Notes under the pieces: model-generated
Told to the model about the DNA's origin: nothing
The model's input: only the letters and a program-made list of their open reading frames with translations
Databases searched by the model: none
NCBI GenBank assembly: GCA_001602955.1
Contig: LVAC01000008.1
Span: forward strand, 1 to 64,000
Direction: 5' to 3'
DNA from: Sulfurospirillum sp001602955
GTDB lineage: Bacteria; Campylobacterota; Campylobacteria; Campylobacterales; Sulfurospirillaceae
DNA length: 64,000 nt
Program-made: the position numbers and the translations under genes
Part shown: piece by piece, positions 42,304 through 51,327 of the stretch
Layout of the letters: each line of letters begins with the position of its first letter
Numbering within the stretch: the first letter of the stretch is position 1

Positions 42304-42563
42304 CACTTGCACCTTTCAATTTCAATCATCAACTTTGTCGCGTACTCTTTCATTGTCAAATAATTTTTATAAGCCCACTTGGCTTGATCTAACTCTTGCC
42401 CTTTTTCAAATTTTCTTTGCTCAATCGTCGGCATTTCTCCTGCGCTGATGTCGCATTTTTGTGGGATATTTACAAACTGGTCGATACATGGCTCTTTTTG
42501 AGCGCAACCGCTACCAATAAACGCTATTAAAAAACATACGAGCGTTATCGCAAGATGTCTCAT
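42303..42563 (-). CDS. Rz1-like outer membrane spanin lipoprotein
   Basis: The start is ATG 42563, which opens a lipoprotein signal (MRHLAITLVCFLIAFIGSGC, lipobox GSGC); a longer frame reads through the Rz gene. The 86-residue product overlaps the 3' end of the Rz-like gene by 53 bases in another frame, the standard nested Rz/Rz1 layout. It should pair with Rz to fuse the inner and outer membranes at lysis. Confidence 0.78.
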   Translation of the reverse strand: MRHLAITLVCFLIAFIGSGCAQKEPCIDQFVNIPQKCDISAGEMPTIEQRKFEKGQELDQAKWAYKNYLTMKEYATKLMIEIERCK

Positions 42564-42936
42564 TGGCTTCTCCTTTAAAGGCATCCACTTCATCGCGCTT
42601 TGCTTTGAATTCTTTTTTAGCCTCAGCCTTTTTAACCTCAGCCTTTTGGTCGTTTTTCTCTTTGTTGATTCCATTTTGCTCAACTATCTTGTTTTGTAGA
42701 TTTATTTCGCTTTTTTTACTTGCAACAGAGGTCTGCAACTCTCTTATATCTGTGTTGTTCTTGGAGATAGTTTCCCCCTGTGTAGAAATTGTTGATTTAA
42801 GAGAGTAGCTTTCAATTTTAAGAGAGCCTGCCCATCCAATACAGATAACTAGGAAGCCGATCAAAATGTATGAAAGCACATTTAGCTGATCGCCAAGAAA
42901 TGTTTTTACTGCTTTTAATGCTAGGCTAATCCACAT
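42511..42936 (-). CDS. Rz-like inner membrane spanin
   Basis: A 141-residue protein with one N-terminal membrane helix (YILIGFLVICIGWAGSL, about 23-39) and a long coiled coil rich in Lys and Glu (EKNDQKAEVKKAEAKKEFKA). This is the layout of an i-spanin, and the lipoprotein gene nested in its 3' end supports it. Residues after 120 are out of the coil. Confidence 0.78.
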   Translation of the reverse strand: MWISLALKAVKTFLGDQLNVLSYILIGFLVICIGWAGSLKIESYSLKSTISTQGETISKNNTDIRELQTSVASKKSEINLQNKIVEQNGINKEKNDQKAEVKKAEAKKEFKAKRDEVDAFKGEANETSCDNARMFFNSVYW

Positions 42937-42945
42937 TTTTACTCC

Positions 42946-43035
42946 TTATTGGATATGAAGATCGTGTAGCACCCATAGGGTAAATACTATAACTGAAACT
43001 ACCACACCAGCAATAAACCCTGTAAAGAAAACCAT
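42946..43035 (-). CDS. 29-residue membrane peptide in the lysis cassette
   Basis: A short frame that starts as TAATG with the stop of the upstream gene (ATG at 43035) and ends with TAA at 42946, just before the GGAGT ribosome site of the Rz-like gene. The peptide is nearly one membrane helix (FFTGFIAGVVVSVIVFTLWV). Tight coupling and position suggest a small holin, antiholin or pinholin-like partner. Confidence 0.6.
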   Translation of the reverse strand: MVFFTGFIAGVVVSVIVFTLWVLHDLHIQ

Positions 43036-43349
43036 TACACCGACCTCCTACAATTTTGTAAGCACTGGTCTTGCTTTATTTTGATTTCGCCAAGGTCGCG
43101 CTGGATAATGTCTTTGTGGAATTGAATCATCTGACTTGTGAGGGCGTTGTTGTTTTCAGAGGATGTGGCTATTCTCTCTAGTGCATCGTTTAGCTTTTGT
43201 CTATCTTGGTTCATGAGGTCATCTTGTTTTCTTCTACTGGTAAGGAGAAACGTCAAGACCAAAATGATGAGAAATAAAACTCCAATGATGCTCAATTTTT
43301 CAAACGCAGACCCCGCTTGCACTGCCGTTTGTATTGCCCCCGTATCCAT
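43035..43349 (-). CDS. Holin candidate, single membrane helix with charged tail
   Basis: The start is placed at ATG 43349 because AGGGG lies 5 bases upstream; the frame can extend to a GTG at 43364. The 104-residue protein has a short polar start, one membrane helix (IIGVLFLIILVLTFLLTS, about 20-37), then a long charged helix ending in Cys and Arg (QCLQNCRRSV). First gene of the lysis cassette, so a holin is likely, though this is position-based. Its leader carries one of the four phage palindrome-plus-hairpin units. Confidence 0.62.
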   Translation of the reverse strand: MDTGAIQTAVQAGSAFEKLSIIGVLFLIILVLTFLLTSRRKQDDLMNQDRQKLNDALERIATSSENNNALTSQMIQFHKDIIQRDLGEIKIKQDQCLQNCRRSV

Positions 43350-43355
43350 AGCATC

Positions 43356-43381
43356 CCCTATCACACGTTATTTTTATAGGG
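43356..43381 (-). promoter_or_regulatory. Ribosome-site hairpin upstream of the holin candidate
   Basis: CCCTAT (43356-43361) pairs with ATAGGG (43376-43381). On the coding strand the downstream arm holds AGGGG, the ribosome site 5 bases before the ATG. The stem is short (6 bp). It follows the 16-nt palindrome at 43406-43421. Confidence 0.5.
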
Positions 43382-43405
43382 AAATACTATTGGAAAATGA
43401 GTTGT

Positions 43406-43421
43406 AAATAGAGGGCTATTT
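43406..43421 (-). repeat. Phage 16-nt palindrome, copy 1
   Basis: AAATAGAGGGCTATTT (coding strand AAATAGCCCTCTATTT) has a 6-bp stem and 4-base CCCT loop. The TAG stop of the 1395-residue protein gene lies inside the first arm. It is identical to copies 2-4. Confidence 0.9.
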
Positions 43422-46400
43422 CTTTGTCTGCTCTTTGTACAACCCAGAGCGAGAATATCCACCCGTGTTTATGCCCAAAAGTTTAAGCAGTTCTTGCTCC
43501 TTTGTCTTTGGCTCCATCACCGCGCTGTTTTTTCGCTTCTTCTCATCGCGCATCATCGACACTCCAAAGTTGATCACGTTGTATGCCTCTTGTGGAGCAG
43601 GGACAAAGCCTTCTCCAAAGTGCTTCCCGTAATCAAGAAGTTTGTCTCCAAAACTTTTGTCTTTCCTTGTTACTGGGTAATTGTCATACAGCCTTGTTAT
43701 ACCATTTGGAGAACCTGCGGTCATAACGTCGTGTGCGAGGCTAGTGGTAACGCCACTAAAAAGACCTTTGGCATAATTGGCAGGGTCAAGAAAGCCAAGA
43801 TACGGCACAAGCTTGTCTACCTTTAGCGTGGTTATTTTATCCCCATCTTTGATAATGCCAATTTCCCTACCTTTCATTTCTTCTGGCTTCTTTCCGTCTA
43901 AGAAAGGGATATTGTCAAGTGGACTCAACCCAGTAGTGGCATATTCAAGAGCTCCAAGAGCCGCTACTACTTTAAGAGCTTGCGTTGCCCCTCCCTTTGT
44001 GCTTAGTGCTTTTACAATGGCTGGCAACGTGTAGTAAGACCATGATATAAATGGTGCTATACCGCTATCTCTAAGCATTCTCCACCCCTCTGGCAATGGC
44101 TTGGTATAGTCTGGCATGATCGAAGTTACGGCTATTTTTGCATCTCTAGCAGATAACCCATGCTGTTCTCTCAATACTTTGTACATCGTAATCCTACTGG
44201 CGACATCCTCCATCTGATACCACCCAGAAACTTTGTCCGTGGCTTTGCCGTAGATACTCTTGCTCGCAATATTCATATCTCCCATAAGCGCGTCTTGAAG
44301 TTGACTTCTTCCAAATAAGCCCATGTCTTGCGCTTCTTTGTAGAGCGCGATGGTCGGTTCAATGCCGCTGAGATTTTTTAGCTCATCTTCGGTAGCCGTA
44401 CCGATCAGCTTTTTCCTCGCAATATCATCATATGCCTTTCCATCTTTTAGTAGCTTACCAACTTGCGCATACCCCACAACAATGTCCTTGGCACTCATTC
44501 CGCTTAGGTGCATCAAGAACAAGTTTGAGACCATGTTATTGATATGCGCAGGGGCATTCCATACGGTCTTGCTTGTTTTCCATGTTCGCATATACTTCAT
44601 CCATATGTCAGCAATGGGACTATCTTTCCCATAAAAAGTGCCGTAGACTTCATCATTCATTTTAGTAATGTCACTGGCTACGTCTTTGCGCACCCACTGC
44701 CCAGATAGCGCGCCGTATCTTGCATTATCTCCAAGTTTTCTGAAACCCTCTTTGTCTAAAATATCTGACACTTGCTCCTTGCTTTTACCTACAAATTCTT
44801 CGGCTATACGTTCGGGGGTATAAACTACTCTCACGCCGCCATCATCAACCATCCCCGACACTTTCTTCAAAAACTTCGCGTTCTCAACCATACGGTGCAT
44901 TCGCAAAAGAGTCTCAGGCACAGTGTAGGAAGCGTCAACAACTTCGCCCATCGATCTACGCTCCTCAGGAGTCCAGTCTCTTCTGACTTCAACCTTACTT
45001 CCTCTTTGCTCAACACGCAAACCACCATCCCTAAGTGGCTTACCAAGCATTTCTTGCGTGATGGTTCCATCTGCAAGTTTTTGGGCATACTCAGCAGTTG
45101 TCATAGTTTCCGTCTTGCCACGGTTTAAAATTGCGCCGACTTCAAAATTTCCCTTAAACAAATCATTGATGCTTTTTCTAATATCTTTCTCGTATGATCG
45201 GTGTAGATAAAAGCCTTCCCATTCGTCAAACGTCTCTTGGCTCAACACCCCGTTATCCACAAGTTCTTTGCTAAGGCTATCAACTTCTTTTCGGATACTA
45301 CTTACAAGCTCTTCCGTTCCCTTTGGTGCCTCCCCCTCTCCCACTAAAGCCTTATGGATACCTACCCTTGCTTCTTCGTCAAGGCTGTTGAGCGCGAAGT
45401 GTAAATTTTCAAGCTTATGGGACATTCCATTTATCGTGCCGACAACCTCATCCCTTTTTGCCATATAATTTGCGCTAAGGGTATTGGTAAAGCGTCTCTT
45501 TAGTTCGCTCGTCGCGTCACCCCATTTTTTTGTCGTCTCTTCGCCCACAATTTTACGAGCATACTCAACCGCCTTTTCTTTGGAGGAGAATATTTTTGCC
45601 CCCATCATCCCGCCAACCGCTCCGACCATTGCTTTTTGTGGGTCAAATTTAAACTCTCCGTTTTCATCTTCTTCGATGCCGTAAACTGCCCCTGCGCCCT
45701 GCCCGTAAAACGGTGTAGTGTTGTCTCTGAGCGTGTTTGGTCTGTCAATATGCGCCCCGTTAGCATCAATTCCTTTAGCGATAACATCATTGCTTTGGGA
45801 GAATGTCACGGGCGACGCATCATTTATGGCTTTTAGTTGTAGCAGTCTCTCTTTTTCAGACAACGCATTTTTAAGCTCATTATATTTTGAGAGTTTTAGT
45901 TCAGATTGTTTGAGTGAATTTGAACGCATAACCTTTGAGAGCGCGTTAACGCCACCAGCTCCAACTACTGCACCTATGAGGGCGTTTCTAAGCTTCTCTT
46001 CTGTGGTATCGCCCTGCGTTGCGCCTATCGCTCCTCCTGTGCCACCAGCGACGATATTCTGCGGCATAGAGCTCGTGGCAAATCCTCCGCGCATAGAGTC
46101 TAAATGTCTTTGGTATGCTTCGATCTGAGGATATTCAGGCAAATCTTCGTAGTTGAGCGGCTTATTGTCGAGTGAGCTGTAAATTTTGCCGTCTTTTTTG
46201 AACCATACTTGATTGTCGTGGGCGACCATCTCGCCATCATTTAGTTTTTGAAGATTAATGCCCCCATGCTGATCGGTAATATCTTCAATGCCCACTCTTT
46301 TTAGCTTTGAGGCTGGCTTGGCAGGAGGAGCAGGCTCTACGCTTGAAACTATAGGCTCAGGTGTGGCGGCTAATGGAACGGCTGGCTCATTTGGTAACAT

Positions 46401-47603
46401 GGAATTTACGATAGTGTTTGTAGGCACTGGCATAGCCTCAGGAGCTACGGGCGCATCGGTGTGAACTTTTCCATGCACGATTGTATCAATAGCTTCCATA
46501 GGCGTCTGAGGTGGTCTTGGCTGAGGAGGTGGCATGTTAATGACGCCATTGTAGCCGAGAGTATTGCTTTGGGAATTATTTGGAAGTAGCCCTTGTCTCT
46601 CGCCGTCGAATGATAGTGCTTGTTGAATTTGTGGTTCGTTTACCGTTGGCTTAATAGTCGTGTCATATGGAGCAATAGGATGCTCAGCACTTCCATACGA
46701 CCAATTAGGTTGATAGTTCGTGCCTTTTGATTCATCTACGATTGTGCGCTCCCCCACTCCTGCTATCTGGTACGACCCGTCTGCCCCCTGCTTCATTTCA
46801 AGTGGAGATGGAATTGCGCTTGCCTCATTTGGGCTTAACCCAAAAGCCTCTGGGTTTGATTTTATTGAAGATAGAACGCTTTGTTGCTCTGGCGTTACCC
46901 GCGCTACGTCTTCCCCAGTATGTGCTGATGCTCCATAGTTTTCGCCAAATAGCATTTTTTTAACAGGTGCGGCTAGTTTATCATATGCCCCACTGGCAAA
47001 AAATCCATTCATTCCACCCCACAGCGCGCCAGATATAGCCGCGTTGGTAGCCATATCTTCTGCTTTAACGTCGGAGTTCCCATAGTCTTTTGCTATCGAT
47101 GTTCCTGCGCCAAGACCAATGCCAGCCCCAATACTCTTGGCAGTCTTTGCGCCTTTCGTAAATACGCCAGCAGGAGCAAGATTAATAGGGTCAAGAACCA
47201 TATCTCCGACCATACCAGAATACTTGTTGGTAATGTATTTGTCTTCAATATCTTTTCGTGTCTGATCTAAAGAATTAGCCGTGTCATTGGCTCCTATCAA
47301 CTTTGCGCCAGAAGCAAGGTACTTTACTACATTGTTTGCCCCACCAGCAAAATATGAGCCGATCTGCCCTGATGTCGAGCTGTCTGTTTTAGTAAGAAGT
47401 TCAAGTGTTTTTTCATCTTGTACGGGGGATAGTTTGTTGTTGGCAAGAAATTTACCCATTGCCAAATATTGAGCATCTTTTTCAGCTCCGTACACGGATT
47501 GTTGCTGTGGCTCTTGCGGTTGCTGAGATATTTGAGCTGGCTTTAAATTATTGGAAGTCAGAAAACTGTTTAACGCAGTTTCTTGTTCAGGGGAAGTAGG
47601 CAT
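43416..47603 (-). CDS. Large phage internal/injected protein, polyvalent-protein-like
   Basis: A 1395-residue protein, by far the longest here. The N-terminal 30 residues are Gln- and Pro-rich; about 130-170 is a Gly/Ala-rich segment (GIGLGAGTSIAKDYG) that could insert in membranes; about 360-450 is Pro-rich. Further Gly-rich segments occur near 515-550. The region around 965-1060 (GALSGQWVRKDVASDI, then SKTVWNAPAHINNMVSNLFL) resembles LPD38-type domains of large polyvalent phage proteins, delivered into the host with the DNA. It has no tape-measure coiled coil. It ends inside a 16-nt palindrome. Confidence 0.72.
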   Translation of the reverse strand: MPTSPEQETALNSFLTSNNLKPAQISQQPQEPQQQSVYGAEKDAQYLAMGKFLANNKLSPVQDEKTLELLTKTDSSTSGQIGSYFAGGANNVVKYLASGAKLIGANDTANSLDQTRKDIEDKYITNKYSGMVGDMVLDPINLAPAGVFTKGAKTAKSIGAGIGLGAGTSIAKDYGNSDVKAEDMATNAAISGALWGGMNGFFASGAYDKLAAPVKKMLFGENYGASAHTGEDVARVTPEQQSVLSSIKSNPEAFGLSPNEASAIPSPLEMKQGADGSYQIAGVGERTIVDESKGTNYQPNWSYGSAEHPIAPYDTTIKPTVNEPQIQQALSFDGERQGLLPNNSQSNTLGYNGVINMPPPQPRPPQTPMEAIDTIVHGKVHTDAPVAPEAMPVPTNTIVNSMLPNEPAVPLAATPEPIVSSVEPAPPAKPASKLKRVGIEDITDQHGGINLQKLNDGEMVAHDNQVWFKKDGKIYSSLDNKPLNYEDLPEYPQIEAYQRHLDSMRGGFATSSMPQNIVAGGTGGAIGATQGDTTEEKLRNALIGAVVGAGGVNALSKVMRSNSLKQSELKLSKYNELKNALSEKERLLQLKAINDASPVTFSQSNDVIAKGIDANGAHIDRPNTLRDNTTPFYGQGAGAVYGIEEDENGEFKFDPQKAMVGAVGGMMGAKIFSSKEKAVEYARKIVGEETTKKWGDATSELKRRFTNTLSANYMAKRDEVVGTINGMSHKLENLHFALNSLDEEARVGIHKALVGEGEAPKGTEELVSSIRKEVDSLSKELVDNGVLSQETFDEWEGFYLHRSYEKDIRKSINDLFKGNFEVGAILNRGKTETMTTAEYAQKLADGTITQEMLGKPLRDGGLRVEQRGSKVEVRRDWTPEERRSMGEVVDASYTVPETLLRMHRMVENAKFLKKVSGMVDDGGVRVVYTPERIAEEFVGKSKEQVSDILDKEGFRKLGDNARYGALSGQWVRKDVASDITKMNDEVYGTFYGKDSPIADIWMKYMRTWKTSKTVWNAPAHINNMVSNLFLMHLSGMSAKDIVVGYAQVGKLLKDGKAYDDIARKKLIGTATEDELKNLSGIEPTIALYKEAQDMGLFGRSQLQDALMGDMNIASKSIYGKATDKVSGWYQMEDVASRITMYKVLREQHGLSARDAKIAVTSIMPDYTKPLPEGWRMLRDSGIAPFISWSYYTLPAIVKALSTKGGATQALKVVAALGALEYATTGLSPLDNIPFLDGKKPEEMKGREIGIIKDGDKITTLKVDKLVPYLGFLDPANYAKGLFSGVTTSLAHDVMTAGSPNGITRLYDNYPVTRKDKSFGDKLLDYGKHFGEGFVPAPQEAYNVINFGVSMMRDEKKRKNSAVMEPKTKEQELLKLLGINTGGYSRSGLYKEQTKK

Positions 47604-47604
47604 T

Positions 47605-47640
47605 TTCCACTCCGTTTTTTATGATTTTATCGGAGTGGAA
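47605..47640 (-). promoter_or_regulatory. Ribosome-site hairpin upstream of the 1395-residue protein
   Basis: TTCCACTCCG (47605-47614) and CGGAGTGGAA (47631-47640) form a perfect 10-bp stem with a 16-base loop. The coding-strand downstream arm includes GGAG, six bases before the ATG at 47603, so folding would hide the ribosome site. Confidence 0.7.
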
Positions 47641-47645
47641 GAATC

Positions 47646-47661
47646 AAATAGAGGGCTATTT
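47646..47661 (-). repeat. Phage 16-nt palindrome, copy 2
   Basis: Identical AAATAGAGGGCTATTT, starting directly after the TAA stop of the 315-residue protein gene and 42 bases before the next ATG. Confidence 0.9.
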
Positions 47662-48609
47662 TTAATCTTGCCCGAAAAACATCCCATCTATTTCGATATA
47701 TTCTTTGCCATTAATGTTTCTAACTTTTGGGTTCAGCCCAGTTTTCCTAAGAGAATCAAACTGCTCCCCCCATTTGGTAGCATTATCGATAGTCGGCTGG
47801 ACTACACTGGCAGACTGCTGTGGAGATTGCTGTTTGGCGGAATAATTTATTTTTGGAGAACTAAACCATCCACCTTTTTCGATGCTGGTTGGGACAACGC
47901 CCTCCGTGACATACTTAGACTTAATCTGCGCCTGATCTTTTGGCTCTAGGTCTTGATAACCGTTAATTCCTGCAAGGATATTATCAGCAAGAGAATTCCT
48001 AAGTTTTAACTGATCTTGGTTCTCTTTAAAAAGAGTATGTGCATTTTGGGCATTTCTGGCATCTAGTCCCATCTCGGTGCTGTATACCCCTGCATTATCC
48101 CTATAAAGCCCAGACATGGCGTTAAGCTGAGCCATGTTGTAAGCATCTTGGCGAGAAGCATTGGTCATATTGACGATATGAGCCAACGCGTTGTTTGTAG
48201 AATCACTGAACCCTTGTATCGGCTTAAACTCAATGGGCTGTGCTTTTGTAGCCAAGATCGAGTTAAGGATTGGGTTATTGAGCATCCTGTCTTGACGCGC
48301 ATTCCAATTTTGTTCTTGCGGCGTTGGCTTATTTGCAACATTTGGTGCGCCAAAATAAGTGTTTTGATCGTTACTTTGAGCTTCCGTGATCGGTTGTGGA
48401 ACGTTTTGGTTCATACTCGCAACTCTTTTTATAAACCCATTCGCAAAGCTATCGCCATAGTTTCCAAAGTTTTCTTTTTGGGACAAGCTCTGCACGGCTG
48501 GGGTGTTGGCTTGCTGTTGTGCCATACTGGTATTTTGGTCAAGCTCGTTTAATTGATCTGTTTTTTTACGGTTATTGTAGTTGTTTCCGATTGAAATAAC
48601 ATCATCCAT
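47662..48609 (-). CDS. Gln/Asn-rich phage protein, possible internal virion protein
   Basis: A 315-residue protein rich in Gln, Asn and Ala, without signal or membrane segments, for instance SMAQQQANTPAVQSLSQKEN near residue 28 and SAKQQSPQQSASVV near 255. No family is recognised. It lies between a secreted propeller-like protein and the large injected protein, a place where short-tailed phages often encode ejection proteins, so that role is possible. Confidence 0.62.
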   Translation of the reverse strand: MDDVISIGNNYNNRKKTDQLNELDQNTSMAQQQANTPAVQSLSQKENFGNYGDSFANGFIKRVASMNQNVPQPITEAQSNDQNTYFGAPNVANKPTPQEQNWNARQDRMLNNPILNSILATKAQPIEFKPIQGFSDSTNNALAHIVNMTNASRQDAYNMAQLNAMSGLYRDNAGVYSTEMGLDARNAQNAHTLFKENQDQLKLRNSLADNILAGINGYQDLEPKDQAQIKSKYVTEGVVPTSIEKGGWFSSPKINYSAKQQSPQQSASVVQPTIDNATKWGEQFDSLRKTGLNPKVRNINGKEYIEIDGMFFGQD

Positions 48610-48619
48610 CGTTTATCCT

Positions 48620-50170
48620 TTAGTCGTAGATAAAAATATTGAATGCGGTCGCCAAGGAAGCCTCTTCCATGCTAACGCTAAACACGGCTTTCTCTTGTCT
48701 CCAAAGCCTTACATACTGAGAAATTGAAGAGAACGGCAAAAAGTTCACTCTATCGGGGGAATAATAATCGCTCGAATCCCCGACGCCAAAAGAACTTTGC
48801 AAGTCCCCGTCGTCCAAATTTCCTATGCGTCTGATCGATGGAGAGCGATAGTTTCGATACTCGCTTCGTGTATAATTCTTTGTGTAAAAGAACTTTGAAT
48901 CATAGTCAACATTTCCAAATCCAAGCTGGTAACGACCTCGCCCCTTAAACCGTGTGCTGGCAAGCTCTCTAGCCCCATTGATTCCACTATTTTCGTACGA
49001 CGTAAAGTAGTCATAATCTAAATTGCCATGCCACTGCAAAAGGTACTTAAAATTCCCCTCCCAGTCTGTTGTCTTATTGGCGATCTGAGTAATGCCATCG
49101 TCATTGAATTTATAAATATCCCACTTGTCGGCGTCCCTAGCTCTGATGGAAATGCTTTTTAGAACAGGGTTCACGTTCACGTCTAACCCATCATACCCTC
49201 TTGCTATACTATGCGCTTTCTCATTTTTCTTGTCAAAAACAACAAGTCTATCCTCATAAAGAAAGACCATGTAACGCTCTGTGAGGAAGTAATCCAGCCG
49301 TTGATTTTTGGTCATAGGAACTTCATGTATGACTTTCGCCGTGCCAGACGCAACATCAAGCTTGATGATAACCCCTCTTTGGTTTATAATATCCCCGACA
49401 TTAGGCGGTATGGTAATTGTGCCATCGGGATTAATAATGATGTCAACATTTCCGTCGCTTGCACTTCCGACCAAATAGATATTTGATTCGTACTCCGATG
49501 GAGTTTGAGTAAAATGTAATGACTTGCAAGCATAATTAGGTTTTGATACAAATTGCGTCTTCACAATATTTGCGTTCTTATCTACGACATAAATATGGAA
49601 TCTATCAACACTATCAACCTCTTCAAAATCAACTACAGCAAACCCCTCTACTTTCCCATCCCAGTAATAAGAATAAGCCCTAGACTTTAAATTGTCTGGG
49701 CGATATATGCCAAGCATTGGTATACCGTCAATATGATATGAAGAGCCGTCTGCACTAGGAATAAACGAAATGTGGTGCTTCGACGCTGGTCTTAAGTTGT
49801 GAATATTCGGTTTGTATGTGAGCCTTATAAGATTTTCGCTCCCTGCCTTAGCAAACACTGGCTGGTAGATTCGCTCTTTGATCTTTTCAAACGTCTCAAA
49901 ATAGGCATTGCCATCGCTTGTCTCGTACACTGCTTTATCATACTTAGCAATATCCCCAGCTTTTCTTAGATCAAGAGGATAATCATACTTTTGAAAAGGC
50001 AAAATCCCAGAAGCAGAGTCTGCAACAACATTGTAAAATAGTGTCCCTGTGATAATATCTTTTGTTAAGAGATTATCGTCCCTGTCAGGTTGAGAGTATG
50101 TTACTTTGACCTCATTCATACCTAGTACCCCAAGCAAGATCGTTACAAAAAGCAGAGCGATTACTTTCAT
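48620..50170 (-). CDS. Phage-encoded protein with signal peptide, propeller-like repeats
   Basis: A 516-residue protein starting with an export signal (MKVIALLFVTILLGVLG). The body is beta-rich with many Tyr/Asp/Gly blades such as HFTQTPSEYESNIYLVGSAS, KLDVASGTAKVIHEV, RYMVFLYEDRLVVFDKKNE and ISIRARDADKWDIYKFND, in keeping with a beta-propeller, though I cannot count blades. Signal peptides are rare in virion protein genes, so it may be exported to the periplasm or surface instead of packaged. Confidence 0.65.
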   Translation of the reverse strand: MKVIALLFVTILLGVLGMNEVKVTYSQPDRDDNLLTKDIITGTLFYNVVADSASGILPFQKYDYPLDLRKAGDIAKYDKAVYETSDGNAYFETFEKIKERIYQPVFAKAGSENLIRLTYKPNIHNLRPASKHHISFIPSADGSSYHIDGIPMLGIYRPDNLKSRAYSYYWDGKVEGFAVVDFEEVDSVDRFHIYVVDKNANIVKTQFVSKPNYACKSLHFTQTPSEYESNIYLVGSASDGNVDIIINPDGTITIPPNVGDIINQRGVIIKLDVASGTAKVIHEVPMTKNQRLDYFLTERYMVFLYEDRLVVFDKKNEKAHSIARGYDGLDVNVNPVLKSISIRARDADKWDIYKFNDDGITQIANKTTDWEGNFKYLLQWHGNLDYDYFTSYENSGINGARELASTRFKGRGRYQLGFGNVDYDSKFFYTKNYTRSEYRNYRSPSIRRIGNLDDGDLQSSFGVGDSSDYYSPDRVNFLPFSSISQYVRLWRQEKAVFSVSMEEASLATAFNIFIYD

Positions 50171-50178
50171 TTTTTCTC

Positions 50179-51327
50179 CTAAACATAGCTGTTCACGTTG
50201 AAGACAAAAATATCATCTCCGTCCCACATGATGTTAAAAATTATAGCATACTCCAACCCCGTAATCGTAGGCATATCGGAAGGCGTTTTGATCTGTGAAG
50301 CCCCGAACCCAAACGTAAATCCGTTAAGATAGACTTGCATGTGATAGACGGCATATTGCGTCATCTTTGGCGTTGTGCCATCAAGAGCGACTGAAAACGT
50401 GGTGTTGGCGGTCAACTCTAAAAACTGCTTGGTCGTATCAGACCCAAAATCATACGGCATTGTTGGCGTGTACCCAACAAGCTCGTCATTAGAGCCGCTT
50501 GGCGCGTCCTTAAATTCAATCGCCGTGCCAGCACTATTTATCGCAAGATACTTCCCTGCCGTGTAAGTATTAGGCGTATCCGTAAGTGCTAAAAACGTGG
50601 TAGCTCCCTCACTTGTAGCATCCGCAAAAATAAGCCCTGTACCTGAGGCATTTACTTTTACGATCTTGCCAGCCGTATAGGCAGTTGGTACATCACTAAG
50701 CTGTAGAAATTTTGTAACTCCACCCGTGCCAGCCAGAGGAATGTTGTTTCCCCATACGCCCTCTTTGCCGATTGAAAAATAAATATCGCCAGTCTGGTAA
50801 GTATCGTGCCATACCGTACCATCGCTACTAAAGCGAAAAGCAAGCGATACGGCAACATCTTCGGCAGAGGGAATCACAAGATTTTCTTTGTACGAGTTCA
50901 AAAGCTCTTTTGCATTTTGGGAATAAGATGAAACCCCAAAATAAGAAAGTGCTCTGTATACGGCAATTTGAGCTAGTATCTCATCAATATCAAGATCATC
51001 GCCAGCTACTGGCGTATTTGGGGTGCGAATATCCCAGTCTGAGTTTACATTTCTAATGATGTTAGCCACTCCGCCCTTGGTTTCAAGCAAAGATAGCGGC
51101 ACCGTCTGGACGCAAAGGTAAAGCATCTCTTTGTAAAGACTTGAAAAGATAATGTCGGGCGTAATTGCGCTGTAAGGGTGCTTGTACTGAACCTCTCCAT
51201 CGAGAGTGTACACAAACCCATCATCGCTTATGTCGCTATCTTCAGCGTTGTATTTTGTTACGATAGCCGTTCGTGATTGGAACTGCAACTCATTGGTTAT
51301 CATCTCTACTGCGTAATTGACCGTCAT
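50179..51327 (-). CDS. Phage tail or fibre protein with two 'AGK' repeats
   Basis: A 382-residue protein. Residues 1-155 may be an adaptor-like domain (DGEVQYKHPYSAITPDIIF). From about 200 two tandem repeats of about 30 residues appear: FLQLSDVPTAYTAGKIVKVN and FLALTDTPNTYTAGKYLAIN, each followed by a GT-x-(I/L)-(I/E)-F end. Such repeats are common in phage fibres and link to distal domains. The C-terminal part is beta-rich. Overlaps the coiled-coil gene by 4 bases. Confidence 0.68.
   Translation of the reverse strand: MTVNYAVEMITNELQFQSRTAIVTKYNAEDSDISDDGFVYTLDGEVQYKHPYSAITPDIIFSSLYKEMLYLCVQTVPLSLLETKGGVANIIRNVNSDWDIRTPNTPVAGDDLDIDEILAQIAVYRALSYFGVSSYSQNAKELLNSYKENLVIPSAEDVAVSLAFRFSSDGTVWHDTYQTGDIYFSIGKEGVWGNNIPLAGTGGVTKFLQLSDVPTAYTAGKIVKVNASGTGLIFADATSEGATTFLALTDTPNTYTAGKYLAINSAGTAIEFKDAPSGSNDELVGYTPTMPYDFGSDTTKQFLELTANTTFSVALDGTTPKMTQYAVYHMQVYLNGFTFGFGASQIKTPSDMPTITGLEYAIIFNIMWDGDDIFVFNVNSYV

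Noticed and set aside
42954..43034. Intergenic gap in the lysis cassette
   Set aside because: It is not a gap; it holds the 29-residue frame described above.
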